A stretch of 64,000 bases of DNA from contig DASXBA010000075.1 of assembly GCA_036406475.1 (NCBI GenBank), positions 1 through 64,000 of the forward strand, written 5' to 3'. Below, one piece after another: positions 33,507 through 41,549 of this stretch (position 1 is its first letter; each line of letters opens with the position of its first letter). The notes beneath the pieces are model-generated. The model was not told where the DNA came from. It saw only the letters and a program-made list of their open reading frames with translations, and did not search any database. This stretch comes from DASXBA01 sp036406475. Its GTDB lineage: Bacteria; Actinomycetota; Thermoleophilia; Solirubrobacterales; Thermoleophilaceae. Position numbers and translations under genes: made by a program.

Positions 33507-34397
33507 ATGTCGACCGCCGTGAGCGAGCGCACAACGGTCGCCGAACTGCGCGCCGGCGCGGAGGTGGAAGGCGTGTTCGCGTGCTCGCGCAAGGACCGGC
33601 TCGCCGCCAAGAACGGCGCGCCCTACCTCGCCGTCGAGCTGCGCGACCGTACCGGCGCCATCCCGGCGCGGGCGTTCCGCGACGTGGACTTCCTCGCCGG
33701 TCAGTTCGAGCGCGGCGACCTGGTCTGGGTCGCCGGCCGCGTCGAGCGCTTCCGCGACGAGCTTCAGGTCGAGCTGAGGGCGATCCGGCGCGACCAGGGC
33801 GGGGCGGACCCGAGCGACTTCCTGCCGGTGGCCTACCGCGACCTCGACGAGCTCGACGGCTTCCTCGAGCACCTCGCCCGCGAGGTCTACGACCGCGACC
33901 TGCGCGCCCTGGTCGACGCCTTCCTCGGCGACGACGCCTTTCGCGAGGAGCTGCGCAGGGCGCCCTGCACCCGCAGCGGCCACCATTCCTACCTCGGCGG
34001 CCTGCTCGAGCACACCGTGGCGGTCACGATGCTCGCCCAGGAGGCCTGCGGCCTGCATCCGCGGCTCGACTCCGACCTGCTGCTGAGCGCGGCGATCCTG
34101 CACGACGTGGGCAAGACGCGTGAGTTCCGGCTCGGCGCCGACATCGAGCTGAGCGAGGCCGGCGCCATGCTCGGACATCTCGCGCTCGGCCAGCAGCTGA
34201 TCAGCGCCCGCGCGGCGCGGCTCGAGTCGATCGCGAGCGAGCGGCTGCTTGCGCTGTCGCACTGCGTGCTCGCCCACCACGGGCCCGACGGCCTGCCGGG
34301 CCGCCGCTTCCGCTCCGCCGAGGCGCTGGCGCTCTACCGCCTCAACGCGGTGGACGCCGCCGTGAAGGGCGCGCTCGAGCACGGCCTTCCTAAGTGA
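33507..34397 (+). CDS. YhaM-like 3'-5' exoribonuclease (OB fold plus HD domain)
   Basis: A 296-residue protein of the YhaM type. The N-terminal ~95 residues form an OB nucleic-acid-binding fold (EVEGVFACSRKDRLAAKNGA, ERGDLVWVAGRVERF). The C terminus is an HD phosphohydrolase domain: HHSYLGGLLEHTV, ILHDVGKTREF, and ALSHCVLAHHG, supplying the metal-binding His/Asp set. Such enzymes trim RNA and single-stranded DNA from 3' ends. The ATG at 33507 has GGAGG only one base away, so 33507 is likely but not certain. Its TGA overlaps the GTG of the next GNAT gene (GTGA at 34394). Confidence 0.87.
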   Translation: MSTAVSERTTVAELRAGAEVEGVFACSRKDRLAAKNGAPYLAVELRDRTGAIPARAFRDVDFLAGQFERGDLVWVAGRVERFRDELQVELRAIRRDQGGADPSDFLPVAYRDLDELDGFLEHLAREVYDRDLRALVDAFLGDDAFREELRRAPCTRSGHHSYLGGLLEHTVAVTMLAQEACGLHPRLDSDLLLSAAILHDVGKTREFRLGADIELSEAGAMLGHLALGQQLISARAARLESIASERLLALSHCVLAHHGPDGLPGRRFRSAEALALYRLNAVDAAVKGALEHGLPK

Positions 34398-34837
34398 GCG
34401 AATACGAGGTCCGGGAGCTCGGTCCGGACGAGACGGGGCGCGCCTTCGAGGCGATGCGCCTGCTGAGGCAGCAGCTCGGCGACCGTGACGAGTTCGTGGA
34501 GATCGTGAACGAGCGCCAGCGGCCCGAGGGCTACCGGATCGTGGCCGCCCTGCCGGCGGACGGGGGGCCGGCCGCCGCCGTAGCCGGGTTCCGCGCCATG
34601 CACAACCTGGCGGAGGGCTTCCACCTCTATGTGGACGATCTGGCCACGCTCCCGAAGGCCCGGCGGCAGGGCCTGGCCGGCCGGCTGATGGACTGGATGC
34701 GCGAGGAGGCGCAGCTGCGGGGATGCGCCTCGTTCCAGCTCGACTCGGCCGTCGGCCCCGAGCGCACGGACGCGCACAGGCTCTACTTCAACAAGGGCCT
34801 CGCCGTCGTCGCGTTCCACTTCCAGACGCCTCTCTGA
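34394..34837 (+). CDS. GNAT-family N-acetyltransferase
   Basis: A 147-residue acetyl-CoA-dependent transferase. The acetyl-CoA loop is VDDLATLPKARRQGLAGRLM, followed by the helix DWMREEAQLRGCASFQLDS and the C-terminal strand TDAHRLYFNKGLAVVAFHF, typical of GNAT motif B. Substrate unknown. The GTG start overlaps the stop of the yhaM-like gene, so the pair is translationally coupled. It is 7 bases before the PAS protein and in the same direction. Confidence 0.88.
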   Translation: MSEYEVRELGPDETGRAFEAMRLLRQQLGDRDEFVEIVNERQRPEGYRIVAALPADGGPAAAVAGFRAMHNLAEGFHLYVDDLATLPKARRQGLAGRLMDWMREEAQLRGCASFQLDSAVGPERTDAHRLYFNKGLAVVAFHFQTPL

Positions 34838-34844
34838 TCGACGG

Positions 34845-36581
34845 ATGTCCGATGCCTGGCGGGTACCCGTGGGGTGCCCTGGCCGCTTTTCCGATCGGGA
34901 TAGCGTGGGCGACAAGTCGGCAACGGCTGCACCTGGCGGTGACGTGCTCGAGCGCGTGCTCGGCTCGCTTCTCGAGCTGAGCTTCGTGCTGACCGACCGC
35001 GACGGCTTCGTAACGCGCTGGACGGCGCGCGCGGAGCAGCTCCTCGGGCTGGAGGGCGCCGACGCGGCCGGCCGGCCGCTGATGGAGGCCTTCGGGGTCT
35101 CGGAGGACAAGACACCCGCCGCCGGGCGCGTGCAGGTGAAGGCCCACCACCAGGACGGCGAGAAGTTCCGGGCCGAGCTCACCTTCATCCCCGTCCCGAT
35201 GAGCCACAGCCTGGAGTTCAACGGCTTCCTCGAGTCGCTCGAGTCGGACCGGCCCGCCGAGTCCGTGCGCCGCCGCGTCAACTCCCAGCACTCCGACGTC
35301 CTCGATTGGATCGGCTCGGTGGTCACGGACGGTGTGCCGCTGCACAGCGATGAGCTGACGGCGGGCACGATCGTCGCCTTCCGCGCCCTCGACGAGGTGC
35401 CGTGGATGGAGACCGGCGGGGACGCCGCCGCCCCCGCGAAGAAGAGCGAGGCGGGGCTCGCCGACGCCGTCGACAAGGCCGCGGAGGTGCTCGCCCGCTC
35501 GGATGAGCTGGAGCGGACCCTGGACGAGGCCGGCGAGGCGGTGGAAGAGGCCCGCGCGATGGCCGACGCCGCGCACGAGGAGGCGAGCGAGGCCGCCCGC
35601 CGCGTCTCACAGATGGCGGAGGAGAACGTGACTCTCCGCAGCGAGCTCGACCGCGCCCAGAGCGAGCTCGACAAGCTGCACACGAGGCTCGACAACGGCG
35701 CGGCCCCGGCCAGCAGCGACGAGCTCGCGCAGCTGCGCGCCGAGATCGCTTCGATCCGCGAGGCGCCCCCCGCCGTGACCGCAGCTGACCTCGAGGCGCT
35801 GCGCGCCGAGATACACCAGCTGCAGAGCGGCGACGTGGGCAGCGAGATCGAGGCGCTGCGCGCCGAGATGCGCGAGCTCCGCGGCGCCGGCGAGGGCGGC
35901 GAGAACGCCGCCGAGCGCGCCGCCTCGAGCCTCGAGGCCGTGCGGGTGCTGGCCGACGAGCTCCGGGCGGAAGTCGCCGAGGCGCGCGACGCCGCCGCCC
36001 GCGCCCAGGAGTCCGCGAACGAGGCCGCCGACACCGCCGCAGTCGAGGCAAAGGTGGCGCGCGTGCAGGCCGAGGCCGCTCGCGTGCACTCCGAGGAGGC
36101 GGGCAACCACGCCGCCGCCGCCCGCGAGGTGGCCGAGGCGTGGGCGAGCGCCGCCGAGAAGCACGGCCGCCGGGCGAGCGAGAACGGGCACGCCGATGCC
36201 GGGCGCGAGGAGAAGCCGAAGCAGCCGGAGCGACCGCTGCGGGAGGCCCGGGCGGGCTTCGACGACGCCGAGGCGGCGATGGCGGTGATCGGGCTCGACG
36301 GGCGCTTCCAGGAGCTCAACCCCAGGTTCTCCGAGCTCGTCGGCTACAAGGAGCAGGACTTCCAGACCGCGAGCTGGCCGCCGGTTGCCGACCGGGGCAA
36401 GCTGGATCACCATCGCGAGCAGATGCGGGCGATGATCGCCGGCGAGATCGAGTCGGCCGAGGTCAACACCGGCTACGTCCACGCGCAGGGGCTGCTCGTC
36501 CCCGTGGCCGGGACCATCTCCGTGGAGCGGGACGCGAACGGCGAGCCACGCCAGTTCCTGCTCTCCTGCGCCGCTCCGTAG
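34845..36581 (+). CDS. PAS-domain coiled-coil signalling protein
   Basis: A 578-residue soluble protein with two PAS-like domains separated by a long coiled coil. The first PAS is at ~35-115 (ELSFVLTDRDGFVTRWTARA, EQLLGLEGADAAGRPL). Residues ~205-460 are alanine- and glutamate-rich heptad sequence (AQLRAEIASIREAPP, LRAEIHQLQSG). The second PAS is at ~480-578 (MAVIGLDGRFQELNPRFSEL, VGYKEQDFQTASWPP). No kinase, GGDEF or other output domain follows, so it either passes signals by protein contact or has lost its output domain. The stop lies 11 bases before the selenocysteine tRNA gene. Confidence 0.8.
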   Translation: MSDAWRVPVGCPGRFSDRDSVGDKSATAAPGGDVLERVLGSLLELSFVLTDRDGFVTRWTARAEQLLGLEGADAAGRPLMEAFGVSEDKTPAAGRVQVKAHHQDGEKFRAELTFIPVPMSHSLEFNGFLESLESDRPAESVRRRVNSQHSDVLDWIGSVVTDGVPLHSDELTAGTIVAFRALDEVPWMETGGDAAAPAKKSEAGLADAVDKAAEVLARSDELERTLDEAGEAVEEARAMADAAHEEASEAARRVSQMAEENVTLRSELDRAQSELDKLHTRLDNGAAPASSDELAQLRAEIASIREAPPAVTAADLEALRAEIHQLQSGDVGSEIEALRAEMRELRGAGEGGENAAERAASSLEAVRVLADELRAEVAEARDAAARAQESANEAADTAAVEAKVARVQAEAARVHSEEAGNHAAAAREVAEAWASAAEKHGRRASENGHADAGREEKPKQPERPLREARAGFDDAEAAMAVIGLDGRFQELNPRFSELVGYKEQDFQTASWPPVADRGKLDHHREQMRAMIAGEIESAEVNTGYVHAQGLLVPVAGTISVERDANGEPRQFLLSCAAP

Positions 36582-36592
36582 TCTCGACCACT

Positions 36593-36685
36593 GGAGCGGC
36601 AGGGGTCTGGTGGCCCACGCGGCCTTCAAAGCCGTCGGGGCGGAGCAGCCCTCCGCTTGGAAGGTTCGATTCCTTCGCCGCTCCG
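36593..36685 (+). tRNA. selC: tRNA-Sec (anticodon TCA)
   Basis: A 93-base selenocysteine tRNA gene. The long acceptor stem GGAGCGGC (36593-36600) pairs perfectly with GCCGCTCC (36677-36684), eight base pairs as in bacterial tRNA-Sec. The anticodon loop CTTCAAA (36624-36630) has TCA at 36626-36628. A long variable arm GCGGAG-CAGCC-CTCCGC follows. The T arm is GAAGG-TTCGATT-CCTTC. The discriminator is G and CCA is not encoded. It decodes UGA as selenocysteine, so the genome should also carry selA, selB and selD and at least one selenoprotein; none is recognised in this window. The preceding PAS gene ends 11 bases upstream. Confidence 0.95.
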
Positions 36686-36710
36686 CTGGGGCGGGAGTAG
36701 GCTGCCCGAC

Positions 36711-37877
36711 GTGTTTCCCGACGCCATGATCCGGCCCTGGCTCGACAAGCTGCTCGAGGGCCTGCCCGGCCTGGAGCCGTTCGACGTCCACACGCACATC
36801 GGCGACAACGACCCCGACGGCTACCGCTGCACGCGCGAGCAGCTGGTCGCGGTCCTGGAGGCCGCCAACGCCCGCGGCGTCGTCTTCCCGATGCACGAGC
36901 CGGAGGGCTACCCGGCGGCCAACGACAGGATCATGGCCGAGGCAGAGGCCTCCGACGGCCGCCTCACGCCGTTCGCTCGGCTCGACCCGAACGACGCCCC
37001 GGTGAAGGAGGCGGAGCGCGCGCTCGACGCCGGCGCGGCGGGCCTCAAGCTTCACCCGCGGGCCGAGCAGTTCACGCTCGACCATCCGGCGCTCGTGGAC
37101 GTCTTCGCCCTCGCCGACGAGCGGCGGATACCGATCATCTGCCACGCCGGCCGGGGCATACCGGCGCTCGGCCGCCACGCCGTCGCGCTCTGCGACCGCT
37201 TTCCCGGAGCGCGGCTGATCCTCGCCCACGCGGGCATCTGCGACCTCGCATGGATCTGGCGGGAGGCCCCCGAGCACCCCAACCTGCTCTTCGACACCGC
37301 GTGGTGGTCGGCCTCGGACCTGCTCGCCCTGTTCGCGCTGGTGCCGCCCGGCCAGATCCTGTTCGGCAGCGACGCCCCCTACGGCACGCCCATGCTGTCG
37401 CTCATGATGACCCTGCGCTACGCGCGCCAGGCCGGCCTGAGCGAGGGGCAGCTGCGCTCGTTCGCCGGCGGGCAGCTCGAGCGGCTGCTCGCCCGGGATG
37501 ACCCGGAGGACCTGGGCCCCGCCCCGGGCGGCTCGCCCCTCGTCGAGGATCCGATCCTCGACCGCGTCTACGGCTACCTGACGGCCGCGACCGGCCAGAT
37601 GATGGCCGGCATCCAGCCCGAGGAGATACTGGCGCTGGCCGCCCTCGCCTGCGAGGTCGGCGACGACGCGCCTCAGGCCGCGGTCTGCAGCTCGGTCCTC
37701 GCCCTGCTGGAGGAGCGGAAGCAGTACGCGGCAGCGGGGCACGACGACGGCCGCCCCTCCCGCTTCGCCCCCGGCATCCATCTGATCGTGGTGGCGGCCG
37801 GCGTTACGCGGACGCCGGACGTGCCGCTGCCGCCGGACCCGGTCCCGGTGGACGTGGCCGAGCGCTCCCACGGCTGA
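36711..37877 (+). CDS. Amidohydrolase-related metal-dependent hydrolase
   Basis: A 388-residue TIM-barrel hydrolase of the amidohydrolase_2 type. Metal and catalytic motifs are FDVHTHIGDND (HxH), AGLKLHPRAEQF, PIICHAGRG, LILAHAGICDLAW and ILFGSDAPYGTP (the late Asp). The C-terminal ~100 residues (SPLVEDPILDRVYGYLTAA onward) are an extra helical part. The GTG at 36711 is taken as start because upstream frame lies inside the tRNA-Sec gene; the ATG at 36726 is an alternative. The substrate is unknown: relatives decarboxylate or hydrolyse aromatic and lactone compounds. It converges on the DUF2294 gene across 115 bases. Confidence 0.85.
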   Translation: MFPDAMIRPWLDKLLEGLPGLEPFDVHTHIGDNDPDGYRCTREQLVAVLEAANARGVVFPMHEPEGYPAANDRIMAEAEASDGRLTPFARLDPNDAPVKEAERALDAGAAGLKLHPRAEQFTLDHPALVDVFALADERRIPIICHAGRGIPALGRHAVALCDRFPGARLILAHAGICDLAWIWREAPEHPNLLFDTAWWSASDLLALFALVPPGQILFGSDAPYGTPMLSLMMTLRYARQAGLSEGQLRSFAGGQLERLLARDDPEDLGPAPGGSPLVEDPILDRVYGYLTAATGQMMAGIQPEEILALAALACEVGDDAPQAAVCSSVLALLEERKQYAAAGHDDGRPSRFAPGIHLIVVAAGVTRTPDVPLPPDPVPVDVAERSHG

Positions 37878-37992
37878 CGTTCCCGGTTTCGTCCGGGCTC
37901 GCCCCTGGTAGCTCCCAGATAAGGGCCTCCCGGAGCCTCTTGGCGGACCGCCTGGGGACGCCGACTGGAGACGGCGGGCCCCTTCCCTTCCT

Positions 37993-38343
37993 CTACTCCT
38001 CCTCCTCCGGCTCGAGCACGAAGATCTCGAAGCCCCGCGCCGGATGGAAGGTCACCTGGCTGTGGTAGGTCAGAACGCTACGGCCCATGACCTTCGTCAC
38101 GGCGTCCGTGAAGCGGTTGGCCACGGCCTCCTGGAAGGTGAGGCGGACCTCGCGGACGAGATGTTCCTTGCCGTTCGTGACAAGGGTCTCTTCCACCGTG
38201 GTCAGCAGGTCGTCGAGGACCGTGACCAGGTAGTCGTCGAACAGGTAGCTCTTGGCCTTGGTCGGGCCGCGGCCGTAGCACTCCACGAAGATGCCGACGA
38301 TCGCGTTAGAGACCTCGGCGAGAAGCTCTCCTTCCTTGCTCAC
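37993..38343 (-). CDS. DUF2294 family protein
   Basis: A 116-residue protein of the DUF2294 family. The signature is ECYGRGPTKAKSYLFDDYLV, followed by TVEETLVTNGKEHLVREVR and an acidic end (FVLEPEEEE). Relatives in Gram-positive bacteria are small cytoplasmic proteins, some fused to diguanylate-cyclase-like or bacterial Na+-related genes; no molecular function is proven. It is 30 bases upstream of the sigma-factor gene in the same direction, so all three could be co-transcribed. The region 37878-37992 towards the amidohydrolase holds only a weak 5-bp hairpin. Confidence 0.85.
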   Translation of the reverse strand: MSKEGELLAEVSNAIVGIFVECYGRGPTKAKSYLFDDYLVTVLDDLLTTVEETLVTNGKEHLVREVRLTFQEAVANRFTDAVTKVMGRSVLTYHSQVTFHPARGFEIFVLEPEEEE

Positions 38344-38373
38344 GACGCGAATATACGCGGCCTGCGCCGCTTG

Positions 38374-39435
38374 TCAGGCCGCCTCTTTCAGGGCGTCGAT
38401 CTCGCGGCGGGTTGCGAGGCGCTCGAGCGCCTTCGATTCGAGCTGCCGCACGCGCTCGGCGGAGAGGCCGAGCCGGCGGCCGGTCTCGCGCAGCGGCTTG
38501 GGGTCGGGGCTGCCGTTGAGGCCGTAACGGAGCTTGATCACGTGGCGCTCGGGCTCCGGCAGCTCGTCGACGGTGCGGCGGAGCGTCTCCTCGCGCAGGC
38601 TCAGCTCGACCTCCTCCTCGGGGGAGATCTGCTCGCTCTCGAGCACGTCGCCGAGCGCCGTCTCGCCGTCCTCGCCGATCGGGCGATCGAGGCTCGTGAC
38701 CGTGCGGGCCGCCCTGCGCACCTCGTCGACCTGCGCCGCCGGCAGCTCGGCCTCCGTGGCGATCTCCTCGTCGGTCGGCTCGCGGCCGAGCCTGGTCTGA
38801 AGCTCGCGCTCCGCGCGGACGATCTTGCGCTCGCGCTGGCCGATGTGAACGGGGATCCGGATCGTGCGCGAGCGGTTGGCCATCCCGCGCTGGATCGCCT
38901 GCCGGATCCAGAAGGTCGCGTAGGTCGAGAACTTGTAGCCCTTCCGCCAATCGAACTTCTCAGCGGCGCGGATCAGGCCGAAGATGCCCTCCTGGATCAG
39001 GTCGAGCAGGCTCAGCTCCTGGCCCTGGTACTTCTTGGCGATCGAGACCACCAGGCGCAGGTTGGAGTTGATCATGCGCTCCTTGGCCTCGAGGTCGCCC
39101 TGCTCGATCCGCTTGGCCAGCTCGACCTCCTCCTCGGCGTTGAGAAGCGGGTAGCGGCGGATCTCGTTGAGGAAGAGCTGGAGGGCGTCGGTGGTCGCCC
39201 CGATCAGCTCGTCGTTCCTGTAATGGGTGGGCTCGACCCCGACCCGGCCGCAGTCGTCGCTCAGGTCGAGGCCGCGCTTCTCGATCTGGTCGTGGAGCTC
39301 GGCCGCCTCGTCGTCGGCCAGCTCCAAATTGCGCGTGAGCTCCTCGAGCTCGGACAGGTTCACACAGCCTTGGTCCTCGCCTCTCGAGAGGAGCGCGGTT
39401 ATCTCCGGCCTCGCCAAGAGCTCCACCAACGGCAA
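38374..39435 (-). CDS. RNA polymerase sigma factor, primary-like sigma-70 family
   Basis: A 353-residue sigma-70 factor. Region 1.2 is DALQLFLNEIRRYPLLNAEE, region 2 has LRLVVSIAKKYQGQELSLLD and the -10-binding GYKFSTYATFWIRQAIQR (residues 166-183), and region 4 has GLSAERVRQLESKALERLA. The long acidic region 1.1 of SigA is missing or reduced to ~80 residues, so it may be an alternative (group 2) factor rather than the housekeeping one. The start is a TTG at 39435, or the GTG at 39426; neither has a clear ribosome-binding site. It begins 5 bases after the SigB/F-type gene, so the two are probably translated from one message. Confidence 0.93.
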   Translation of the reverse strand: MPLVELLARPEITALLSRGEDQGCVNLSELEELTRNLELADDEAAELHDQIEKRGLDLSDDCGRVGVEPTHYRNDELIGATTDALQLFLNEIRRYPLLNAEEEVELAKRIEQGDLEAKERMINSNLRLVVSIAKKYQGQELSLLDLIQEGIFGLIRAAEKFDWRKGYKFSTYATFWIRQAIQRGMANRSRTIRIPVHIGQRERKIVRAERELQTRLGREPTDEEIATEAELPAAQVDEVRRAARTVTSLDRPIGEDGETALGDVLESEQISPEEEVELSLREETLRRTVDELPEPERHVIKLRYGLNGSPDPKPLRETGRRLGLSAERVRQLESKALERLATRREIDALKEAA

Positions 39436-39440
39436 TTGAA

Positions 39441-40253
39441 CTAAGCGGCGGCCGCCAGCGACTCGCCGGCCGCCGCGAGGCGGTCGAGCGAGCGCCTGAG
39501 AAGGCGGGACACGTGCATCTGGGAGACCCCCACGCGCTCGGCGATCTCGGCCTGGGTCAGATCGTGCTCGAAGCGCAGCCTGAGGATCATCCGCTCCCGG
39601 TCCGGCAGCGCCTCGAGGGTGCCGCGCAGCGTCTCGCCGATCTCGACCAGCTCGTAGCCGTGCTCCTCGGACGAGAGCGAGTCGCCCCAGCTCCAGCCGT
39701 CGTCGTCATCATCGCCCGGGCGCGGAGCATCGAGCGACGTGGACTCGTAGGCCGTCGCCGCCTCCATCGCCTCGAGCACCTCTTCGACGGACACGCCGAC
39801 GGCGTCGGCCACGTCGCGCGGACGCGGCGCGCGGCCGAGCTTGGCGGGCAGGGCGCCCATCGCCTCGCTCACCTTGAGCACCAGCTCCTGGGTCGCGCGG
39901 GGCACGTGCACCGACCAGCCCTTGTCGCGGAAGTGACGCTTGAGCTCACCGAGCATGGTCGGGACGGCGTACTTCACGAAGCCGCGGCTGCGCTCGGGCT
40001 CATAGCGGTCCACCGCCTTGAGCAGGCCGACGCACGCCACCTGGACGAGATCCTCGTAGGGCTCGCCTGCGTGCTTGTAGCGCGAGGCCAGTTGTCGCGC
40101 CAGTGGCAGGAAGCGCTCGATCAACTCCTCGCGCGCCGCAATGTCGCCGTCACGGTGATACCGCCCAAGCAGGCGCTCGTCCTCTGCGCGCCTACGCTCG
40201 GTCGATCCCGTGGCGACCATGCTGTCCCGTTCTGGGCTAGCGGTCACCGTCAT
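39441..40253 (-). CDS. SigB/F/G-type stress sigma factor
   Basis: A 270-residue group 3 sigma factor of the SigB/SigF type. Region 2 reads LIERFLPLARQLASRYKHAG, PYEDLVQVACVGLLKAVDRY and RGFVKYAVPTMLGELKRHFR. Region 3 is VHVPRATQELVLKVSEA, and region 4 is LTQAEIAERVGVSQMHVSRL. An acidic insert (PGDDDDDGWSWGDS) lies between regions 3 and 4. Such factors are held by an anti-sigma kinase and freed by a STAS antagonist; a STAS gene is just upstream at 40437. The ATG at 40253 has GAGGAGG ten bases upstream. The 183 bases 40254-40436 contain the promoter; no clear GTTT-GGGTA box is seen. Confidence 0.94.
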   Translation of the reverse strand: MTVTASPERDSMVATGSTERRRAEDERLLGRYHRDGDIAAREELIERFLPLARQLASRYKHAGEPYEDLVQVACVGLLKAVDRYEPERSRGFVKYAVPTMLGELKRHFRDKGWSVHVPRATQELVLKVSEAMGALPAKLGRAPRPRDVADAVGVSVEEVLEAMEAATAYESTSLDAPRPGDDDDDGWSWGDSLSSEEHGYELVEIGETLRGTLEALPDRERMILRLRFEHDLTQAEIAERVGVSQMHVSRLLRRSLDRLAAAGESLAAAA

Positions 40254-40436
40254 GTCTGTTCTTGCCTCCTCGCAGATCGCTTACCTGCGGGAGATCCGTA
40301 TCTCCGACTGCTTCTGCAATCGAAGCTCGTCCCTCGACCTCTTTGGTGACGAGTCACGGGGGCCGCTCAAGGCTTCCCTCGACATCCCGTCTAGTTAAGT
40401 CTCACCTCTTTGCGGTGGATCCAAACGCGGGTGGCC

Positions 40437-40775
40437 TTACGCCGACTCGACGGCGGACACGTCGTCCACCATCTCCAGCCTGTCCTCCAAACGGGTGATG
40501 CTGAATACCCGTTGAACCGGATCGGGCCCGCGCACAACGACGAACCTGCGCCCCGCGTCGCGGGCACGCTCCGCCGCGGTTATGACGCAGCGAAGCCCGG
40601 TCGAGTCCAGGAAGCTGAGCTTGGAGAGGTCGAGCACGACGACGGGCGGCCCGGCCGCGTCGACTCGATCGAGCTCCTCCTGGACCTTGGAGACGGTGGA
40701 CAGGTCGAGCTCACCCCGGAGGGCGACGTGCACGAGTCCGTCCCGCTCCTCGCTTTCCACCTCGAGGATGGTCAC
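40437..40775 (-). CDS. STAS anti-sigma-factor antagonist (RsbV/SpoIIAA-like)
   Basis: A 112-residue STAS-domain protein. The phosphorylation site is in VVVLDLSKLSFLDSTGLR, with S58 as the expected phospho-serine. HVALRGELDLSTVSKVQEEL forms the first strand and helix of the fold. In the partner-switching system an anti-sigma kinase phosphorylates the antagonist; the unphosphorylated form binds the kinase and releases the sigma factor, here probably the SigB/F protein encoded next. The GTG at 40775 is chosen over the TTG at 40793. No kinase gene is in the window. Confidence 0.9.
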   Translation of the reverse strand: MTILEVESEERDGLVHVALRGELDLSTVSKVQEELDRVDAAGPPVVVLDLSKLSFLDSTGLRCVITAAERARDAGRRFVVVRGPDPVQRVFSITRLEDRLEMVDDVSAVESA

Positions 40776-40789
40776 CGCAACGCAAGCTA

Positions 40790-41173
40790 TCAACCCTCGG
40801 CCGGACGACGCGCCCGCTGGGCGAGCTGCCAGGCGAAGTAGAGCTGGACGGCGGCGAACGACAGCTCGAGGGCGCGCTCGGGCAGCGCGTTGGCCAGGCC
40901 GGTGCCGAGCGCGACCCCGACCGGCGACAGGAGTCCGACGACGACCCCGTCCCGGACCCGGACGTTGCCGTAGCCGCGCTGGCGCCAGGCGCCCACGAAT
41001 GCCACCACGACGATCGCGAGCAGGGAGGTGCTCTCCGCGCGCAGCTGGCTCTCGTCGAGGAACAGGACGAGGCCGGGCACGAACAGAACGCCGCCGCCCA
41101 CGCCGACCATCCCGCTCACGATCCCCGCGGCGAAGCCGATCACCAGCGCGCCGAGGAGGTCGCCGGCCTCCAT
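40790..41173 (-). CDS. TauE/SafE-type exporter, C-terminal half as a separate gene
   Basis: A 127-residue membrane protein with the C-terminal repeat of the TauE/SafE family. The motif GMVGVGGGVLFVPGLVLFL is the GxGGG signature, followed by STSLLAIVVVAFVGAWRQRG and PVGVALGTGLANALPERAL. A complete family member has ~250 residues with two such repeats; here they are two genes. The ATG at 41173 overlaps the stop of the upstream half (ATGA), so the halves are made together and probably assemble into one transporter for sulfite, sulfoacetate or a similar anion. It is just upstream of the STAS gene, with 14 bases between. Confidence 0.82.
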   Translation of the reverse strand: MEAGDLLGALVIGFAAGIVSGMVGVGGGVLFVPGLVLFLDESQLRAESTSLLAIVVVAFVGAWRQRGYGNVRVRDGVVVGLLSPVGVALGTGLANALPERALELSFAAVQLYFAWQLAQRARRPAEG

Positions 41174-41529
41174 CAGACGATCAGGACGATCGCCGAGACG
41201 AGAAGCAGCAGCGAGAAGCAGCCCGCCACCACCCGCGGAGACACCCGCTGCTGGAGGGCGGTGCCGGCCACGACGCCGCCGACCGCCGGCACCCCGATCA
41301 GGATCGCCTTGCCGACGTCGACGTTCCCGTAGAGGCCCTGGGCCGCGGCCGCCATCGCGGCGATGACGACGATCGCGGCGAGTGACGTCCCCGTGGCCTC
41401 GCGCTCCTCGTAGCCGAGCCAGAGGATGAGCAGCGGCACGATGATCGTGCCGCCGCCGACGCCGAACAACCCGCTGAACGCGCCCGCGCCGGTTGCGATG
41501 ACCGCGAGGCGCAGGAGTCGGGGCGACAT
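41173..41529 (-). CDS. TauE/SafE-type exporter, N-terminal half as a separate gene
   Basis: A 118-residue membrane protein that is the N-terminal repeat of TauE/SafE. The signature is AFSGLFGVGGGTIIVPLLIL, followed by EATGTSLAAIVVIAAMAAAA and PAVGGVVAGTALQQRVSPRV. About four helices are present. Its stop overlaps the start of the second half at 41173. It is divergent from trehalose phosphatase, only 20 bases apart. Whether the split is functional or one half has lost its role cannot be told, but both halves keep their GxGGG motifs, which argues for a working two-subunit exporter. Confidence 0.82.
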   Translation of the reverse strand: MSPRLLRLAVIATGAGAFSGLFGVGGGTIIVPLLILWLGYEEREATGTSLAAIVVIAAMAAAAQGLYGNVDVGKAILIGVPAVGGVVAGTALQQRVSPRVVAGCFSLLLLVSAIVLIV

Positions 41530-41549
41530 CGGCGGGCATACTACGAACC

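Noticed and set aside
37878..37992. A tRNA or small RNA between the amidohydrolase and DUF2294 genes
   Set aside because: No cloverleaf or T-loop; only a 5-bp hairpin (CGCCG/CGGCG) is visible, so it is at most a weak terminator.
36593..38343. A selenoprotein encoded next to selC with in-frame TGA
   Set aside because: The flanking genes end normally and show no conserved sequence after their stops.
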